From the NCBI GenBank assembly GCA_930367205.1, contig OV884013.1, forward strand, positions 121,001,827 through 121,065,826: 64,000 nt of DNA. Direction: 5' to 3'. The stretch is from Acanthosoma haemorrhoidale. Its lineage: Eukaryota > Arthropoda > Insecta > Hemiptera > Acanthosomatidae. A model generated the notes under the pieces. That model saw nothing but the letters and a program-made list of their open reading frames with translations, had not been told where the DNA came from and ran no database searches. Made by a program: the position numbers and the translations under genes. Positions 60,342-64,000 of the stretch are shown in pieces (position 1 is the first letter of the stretch; each line of letters begins with the position of its first letter).

Positions 60342-61158
60342 AGGGTGCCCCAGAATTAACGCAAGATTTGATTTAAATAGAAAATACAGTTTTTAGTATT
60401 TTTGTTGCTATTCTTTTATTGAATTATAAAGTAAATAGCATAGGGTTATTTATGGAATAACACATCGGGCAAATGGCCTCCACGACTTTGCTGGCACATA
60501 TACACTCTTTTGTCGAAATTTTCCATGACCATTTGGCATAAATGTGGTTGAATTTCGATGATGCAGCGTTGAATTTCCTCTTTTAATGCACGGGTGGATG
60601 TGGGTTTGTTGACATACACCTTTGACTTGAAATAACCCCATAAAAAGAAATCTAAAGGTGTTAAATCACACGATCTAGGGGGCCAATTCTGATCACCGAA
60701 ACGAGAGAGTACACGACCTGGAAATGTCTCATGCAGTATTTGAATTGTTTCATGGGCTGTATGGCATGTGGCACCATCTTGTTGAAACCACATATTGGCC
60801 ACATCAATATCTTCCAATTTCCCCCCAAAGAACTGTGTTATGGATTTTCAGCAATACTCTCGCGCACTGCTTGGATATTGACATTTGAACGGCTTGTTTT
60901 TGGACGACCAGTGTTTTCAGTGTCTCCAACTGATCCAGCTTCCCTAAATTTTTCAATTAATCTCTTCACAGTTGATGAAGTCAAAAACCTATTCCGACCA
61001 TATTTTGTATGAAATTTTCAAACTGCGGCCGCCAAACTTTCATTATTTTTGAGATAATTTTCAACAATAAAGACACGTTGTTCTATCGTGTAACGCTCAA
61101 TTTTTACTAGCCCTAAACTGTCAGCTGTCAAATTGTTTTTGTTTTTTTTTGGGTTGCT
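60342..61158 (-). mobile_element. DUF4817-type element retaining an in-frame C-terminal catalytic half
   Basis: The 123-codon minus frame (60446-60817) reads MEDIDVANMWFQQDGATCHT, then WPPRSCDLTPLDFFLWGYFK and CQQSRGGHLPDVLFHK. That is the C-terminal DDE portion with the second (QQDG) and third (SCDL) catalytic aspartates of a Tc1/mariner-superfamily transposase. The first aspartate region is deleted as in the other copies, so this is not an active enzyme. The TIR at 60342 is intact. The opposite end is lost at 61158 after GGGTTGCTAG, where unrelated DNA begins. It is the best-preserved catalytic half in the window. Confidence 0.87.
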
Positions 61159-61817
61159 AGCCGAGATCTCGATTTGGTGCAATCCCATTCAGTTAAGGTA
61201 TTTTTGGCCTTAAAGTGGGTTATTTAAGTATATTATGGCGATTATACGATCCCCCATCAAAAAAAAAATCCCTCATGACAGGTCCCATCTTGCCCAAGAA
61301 AGTGCAGAAACACCAGACGTGACCTAACATTTCGCACTAATTGACTGTGTCTATGATTCCCTTACATAGGCTTTTGGTCCCGACCTCGAGCGTGATGATT
61401 TACTCTGGTTAATATGTACAGTGTTATCACTATTAGGTAAAATGTAGCGTCTCTTTTTTAGCTCTCATGGCAGTATCATAAATAAAAGAATATCAGTTAC
61501 ATGAGCCATGACGAGTTTCGTTTGCTGATTCAAGGAGCAAACAGTTTATTGTAAAATCATTTTCGTTTCTCCTTCTAACAGTTTTAAAGATTAATTTTTG
61601 TGTTTCAAACTGTATGCCTAGTTCGAACAGACCATTGTTGTTAAGTGGCTCCATATTCTTTGCTCATTACAAATGACACTTTATAATTGTATTACTTAAC
61701 TGATATTTGTAAATAAAGTTATCTTAACTTACTTCACGCAGAGTCACCTGGACTGCCCCGCATACACAGAGCTATGAAGTGTAACTTGAAAAATTAGGCA
61801 TGCGCATTGGGCACCTC
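61159..61817. other. Unassigned stretch
   Basis: No recognised content. Confidence 0.4.
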
Positions 61818-61951
61818 ACTATGGACTGGTTAAATTTTTTTTTTTGTTTGTTTTAGATGTGTATTTTTTTACGCTAATATCTACTGTGGATGTCACTAGT
61901 GAAGTTCGTGATCATGTTCAAGGTTAACAAGCTCTGTGCAATATTACGAAA
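61818..61951 (+). repeat. Direct repeat, copy 1
   Basis: GGCACCTCACTATGGACTGG through GTTCAAGGTTAAC and GAGCTCTGTGCAATATTACG-like sequence. It recurs at 62831-62962 with about 10 differences and T-run length changes. Confidence 0.85.
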
Positions 61952-62297
61952 TCTGATTCATAGTTTTACATCCTCTATTTAACTGCGTTGCAGATAGCGT
62001 TTTAAATGGAATCCACATCTGCATTGTTGGTGACAATAAAGCGGCATGTTTAATTATATGAATGTAATTAACGCTATTATTATACACAATAAACTTAGTG
62101 CAACATATTGTACTCTTTACAGTCAGTTACAATGTTATTTTAAAGATCTGGCACTTCTATTTGTCTATTTGTTCTCGTGAACCTATGAGATATTGAGATG
62201 ATAGTTGAGGTTAGGAATTATACCTTGTTAAATGAATTCCTTCAGAGGATATTGAATAGATTATAATTTTTAAAACGATCATACATTTCATCAAACA
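61952..62297. other. AT-rich stretch between direct repeats
   Basis: No recognised content. Confidence 0.4.
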
Positions 62298-62821
62298 AAC
62301 CTTTGACTTCAAATAACCCCATAAAAAGAAATCTAAAGGTGTTAAATCACACGATCTAGGTGGGCTAATTCTGATCACCGAAACGAGAGAGTACACGACC
62401 TGGAAATGTCTCATGCAGTATTTGAATTGTTTCGTGGGCTGTATGGCAGGTGGCACCATCCTGTTGAAACCACATATTGGCCACATCAATATCATCCAAT
62501 TTCGGCACAAACAACTGTGTTATGGATTTTCAACAACACTCTCACGCACTGCTTCGATTTTGACATTTAAACGGCTTGTTTTTGGACGGCCAGTGTGTTA
62601 AGTGTCTCCAACTGATCCAGTCTCCCTAAATTTTTAAATTAATCTGTTCACAGCTGATGAAATCAAAAACCTATTCCGACCGTATTTTGTATGTAATTTT
62701 TGAACTGCGGCCGCCAAACTTTCATTATTTTTGTGATAATTTTCAACAACAAAGACACGTTATTTTATCGTGTAACGCTCCATTTTTACTAGCCCTAAAC
62801 TGTCAGCTGTCAAATTGTTTT
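62298..62821 (-). mobile_element. DUF4817-type element, both ends missing
   Basis: Minus-strand sequence covers the region from the start codon area to the WGYLKSKV part. The C-terminal end and both TIRs are missing. It shares the shorter internal-deletion junction with 5061-5914 and 60342-61158. It abuts a G-run at 62823-62832 and the second direct repeat. Confidence 0.8.
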
Positions 62822-62830
62822 TTGGGGGGG

Positions 62831-62962
62831 GGGCACCTCACTATGGACTGGTTGAATTTTTTTTTTTTATTTGTATTTTTTTACTCTATTGTCAACTGTG
62901 GATGTCATTAATGAAGTTCGTCATCATGTTCAAGGTTAACGAGCTCTGTGCAATATTACGAG
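62831..62962 (+). repeat. Direct repeat, copy 2
   Basis: See 61818-61951. The spacing between copies is about 1.01 kb and the interval contains the DUF4817-type fragment. Confidence 0.85.
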
Positions 62963-63228
62963 TATATGTGGGTTTGACATATACAGATAAAAAACTTGGC
63001 ATTGTAGTTAATTTAAATATAATCTGATGTGGAAATAACCGTTAGCTGTGTGCCTAATGGCGAAACATTGCTTATATATGAGATTAAAAACTAGAAATCC
63101 AGCTGTTATTATGCATACAAATTAGCATTCTTTTTCTGTAGTTTAAGAGCGAGAATACTTGGGGCTAAAATTAGCGAAAATGATGATATAACAATGGGAA
63201 TTAAGATAAGGGAAATCGCTGGCAAAAA
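62963..63228. other. AT-rich stretch, no gene seen
   Basis: No recognised content. Confidence 0.35.
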
Positions 63229-63333
63229 ATGCTTCTTTCCCGTTTAAAAAGTCGTTTTTTTTGTCGCACTGAGTCGACAAGAGGTCTATTAGTTTCTAAA
63301 ACCCGGCAAGTAGTAACCAGACCAGACTTGATT

Positions 63334-63394
63334 ATGAGTGAACAATTAGATGAAAACATACTTCATAAAATTAATCGCTCAGTTTATGAAAACA
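63334..63394 (+). CDS. Candidate coding exon with splice donor (MSEQLDENIL...)
   Basis: ATG at 63334 opens MSEQLDENILHKINRSV followed by YENS. A consensus donor GTAAGT (63395-63400) follows after one base of a codon. The frame is open upstream to 63229, so the exon could also begin at an acceptor such as the T-rich tract ending in CTGAG at 63273. The residues look protein-like (mixed charge, not low complexity), but no family is recognised. A single exon without neighbours is weak evidence. Confidence 0.25.
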
Positions 63395-63400
63395 GTAAGT

Positions 63401-64000
63401 ACTTTGAAGAATAAGAAAGAATTGAATTCTCCGGGGGTTCAATATGAGCTGGTAGTTGAGATTGTTAGCTACGTTGTCTAGATCACGTAGAACGAGGATG
63501 CACGAAGGCTGACTGCCAAGAAGTTTCCTTCAAGGCAAACCTGCTTCCCCTCACAAGAGACAGTTCCGTCTTCATGGGCGGATGATAGTGAGGCTGTCTT
63601 GACTGGAAGGGAACCCCTTAGATCGAGAACAGTGGAAACCCTTGGGTCCTTAGTGGAATGTAGCATCAGTCATAAGACGGCAATAATCGAAAACGACCAG
63701 AGATCGAATCTTCTGCCCTGGATTGGGTTTTTGGCGCAGAAGCAGAAGTAGATTGAGTAGAGCATAGAGATAGGCAGAGGTGTTATGGTCACTTTAAGAG
63801 AATGGAACCAAATAGATTTCCAAAGGAGATGCCTAGATTTTATCACAGAGGAAATGAGATGAGCCGGCCAAGGTAAAACGAGGATTTCGAAAGTGGATTT
63901 CTCAGTTTTGCTCTGATTCCTATTGAATCTCAGACAGGGCGATTCAGGCTGCATCTTCGCCTAGTGGACAAAACATGTAGACTGGTATACTTCAACCTCC
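63401..64000. other. GC-richer sequence with minus-strand open frames
   Basis: Minus frames at 63478-63666 (62 codons) and 63670-63954 (94 codons) lie end to end in DNA that is clearly less AT-rich than the rest. They may be one decayed transposon ORF entering from beyond the window. A readable phrase is AHEDGTVSCEGKQVCLEGNF. No family was assigned. Confidence 0.35.

Noticed and set aside
61818..62962. LTR retrotransposon with 130-bp LTRs
   Set aside because: No primer-binding site, polypurine tract, TG...CA ends or gag/pol sequence between the repeats.

Overview
The window is AT-rich, non-coding-looking eukaryotic DNA, most likely from an arthropod and possibly an insect. The clues are Jockey-type LINE fragments, mariner and other Tc1/mariner-superfamily relics, a DUF4817-type helix-turn-helix transposase, tRNA-derived SINE-like units, abundant mini- and microsatellites, and the absence of any long intact ORF. 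No bacterial features (operons, ribosome binding sites, CRISPR) are present. Apart from two or three weak candidate exons, everything recognisable is a mobile element, its debris, or a tandem repeat.

Region by region. 0-12.5 kb: several Jockey LINE pieces (33-542, 7470-8598, 11871-12148), a mariner relic (2430-3190), an internally deleted mariner (4199-4427), a DUF4817-type element (5061-5914), a decayed copy of an arthropod-expanded coding family (9930-11275) and a decamer satellite (12231-12565). 12.5-20 kb: mostly unique AT-rich DNA with a GC/CpG-rich patch at 13.70-13.99 kb that looks like the start of a host gene (ATG 13950, splice donor 13988), a TC microsatellite, a 42-bp minisatellite, and a Jockey copy split by a 438-bp segment that also occurs 2.1 kb upstream. 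20-35 kb: more Jockey pieces, LINE 3' ends of four other families (called here B, C, D and E), two SINE-like units, and a 47-bp minisatellite (31720-32246) grown out of a family C element. 35-41.5 kb: a 1.9-kb foldback structure (35077-36983), a second copy of composite repeat E, and an 18-copy 52-bp satellite. 41.5-64 kb: six DUF4817-type element pieces. One of them is the left boundary of a three-copy, 4.43-kb tandem duplication (46924-60198) that fills a fifth of the window. At the far right is a candidate coding exon (63334-63394) and GC-richer sequence of unknown nature.

The most notable signals are four. First, the 4.43-kb triplication is nearly identical in its interior but diverged at both outer edges, and each unit carries a minus-strand splice-site arrangement resembling a recursive splice site. 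Second, the DUF4817-type copies share one internal deletion, so they are a lineage of non-autonomous elements. Third, a LINE fragment truncated at both ends is still bounded by a perfect 10-bp target-site duplication. Fourth, the large inverted structure at 35-37 kb. All comparisons were made by eye, so copy identities are approximate.
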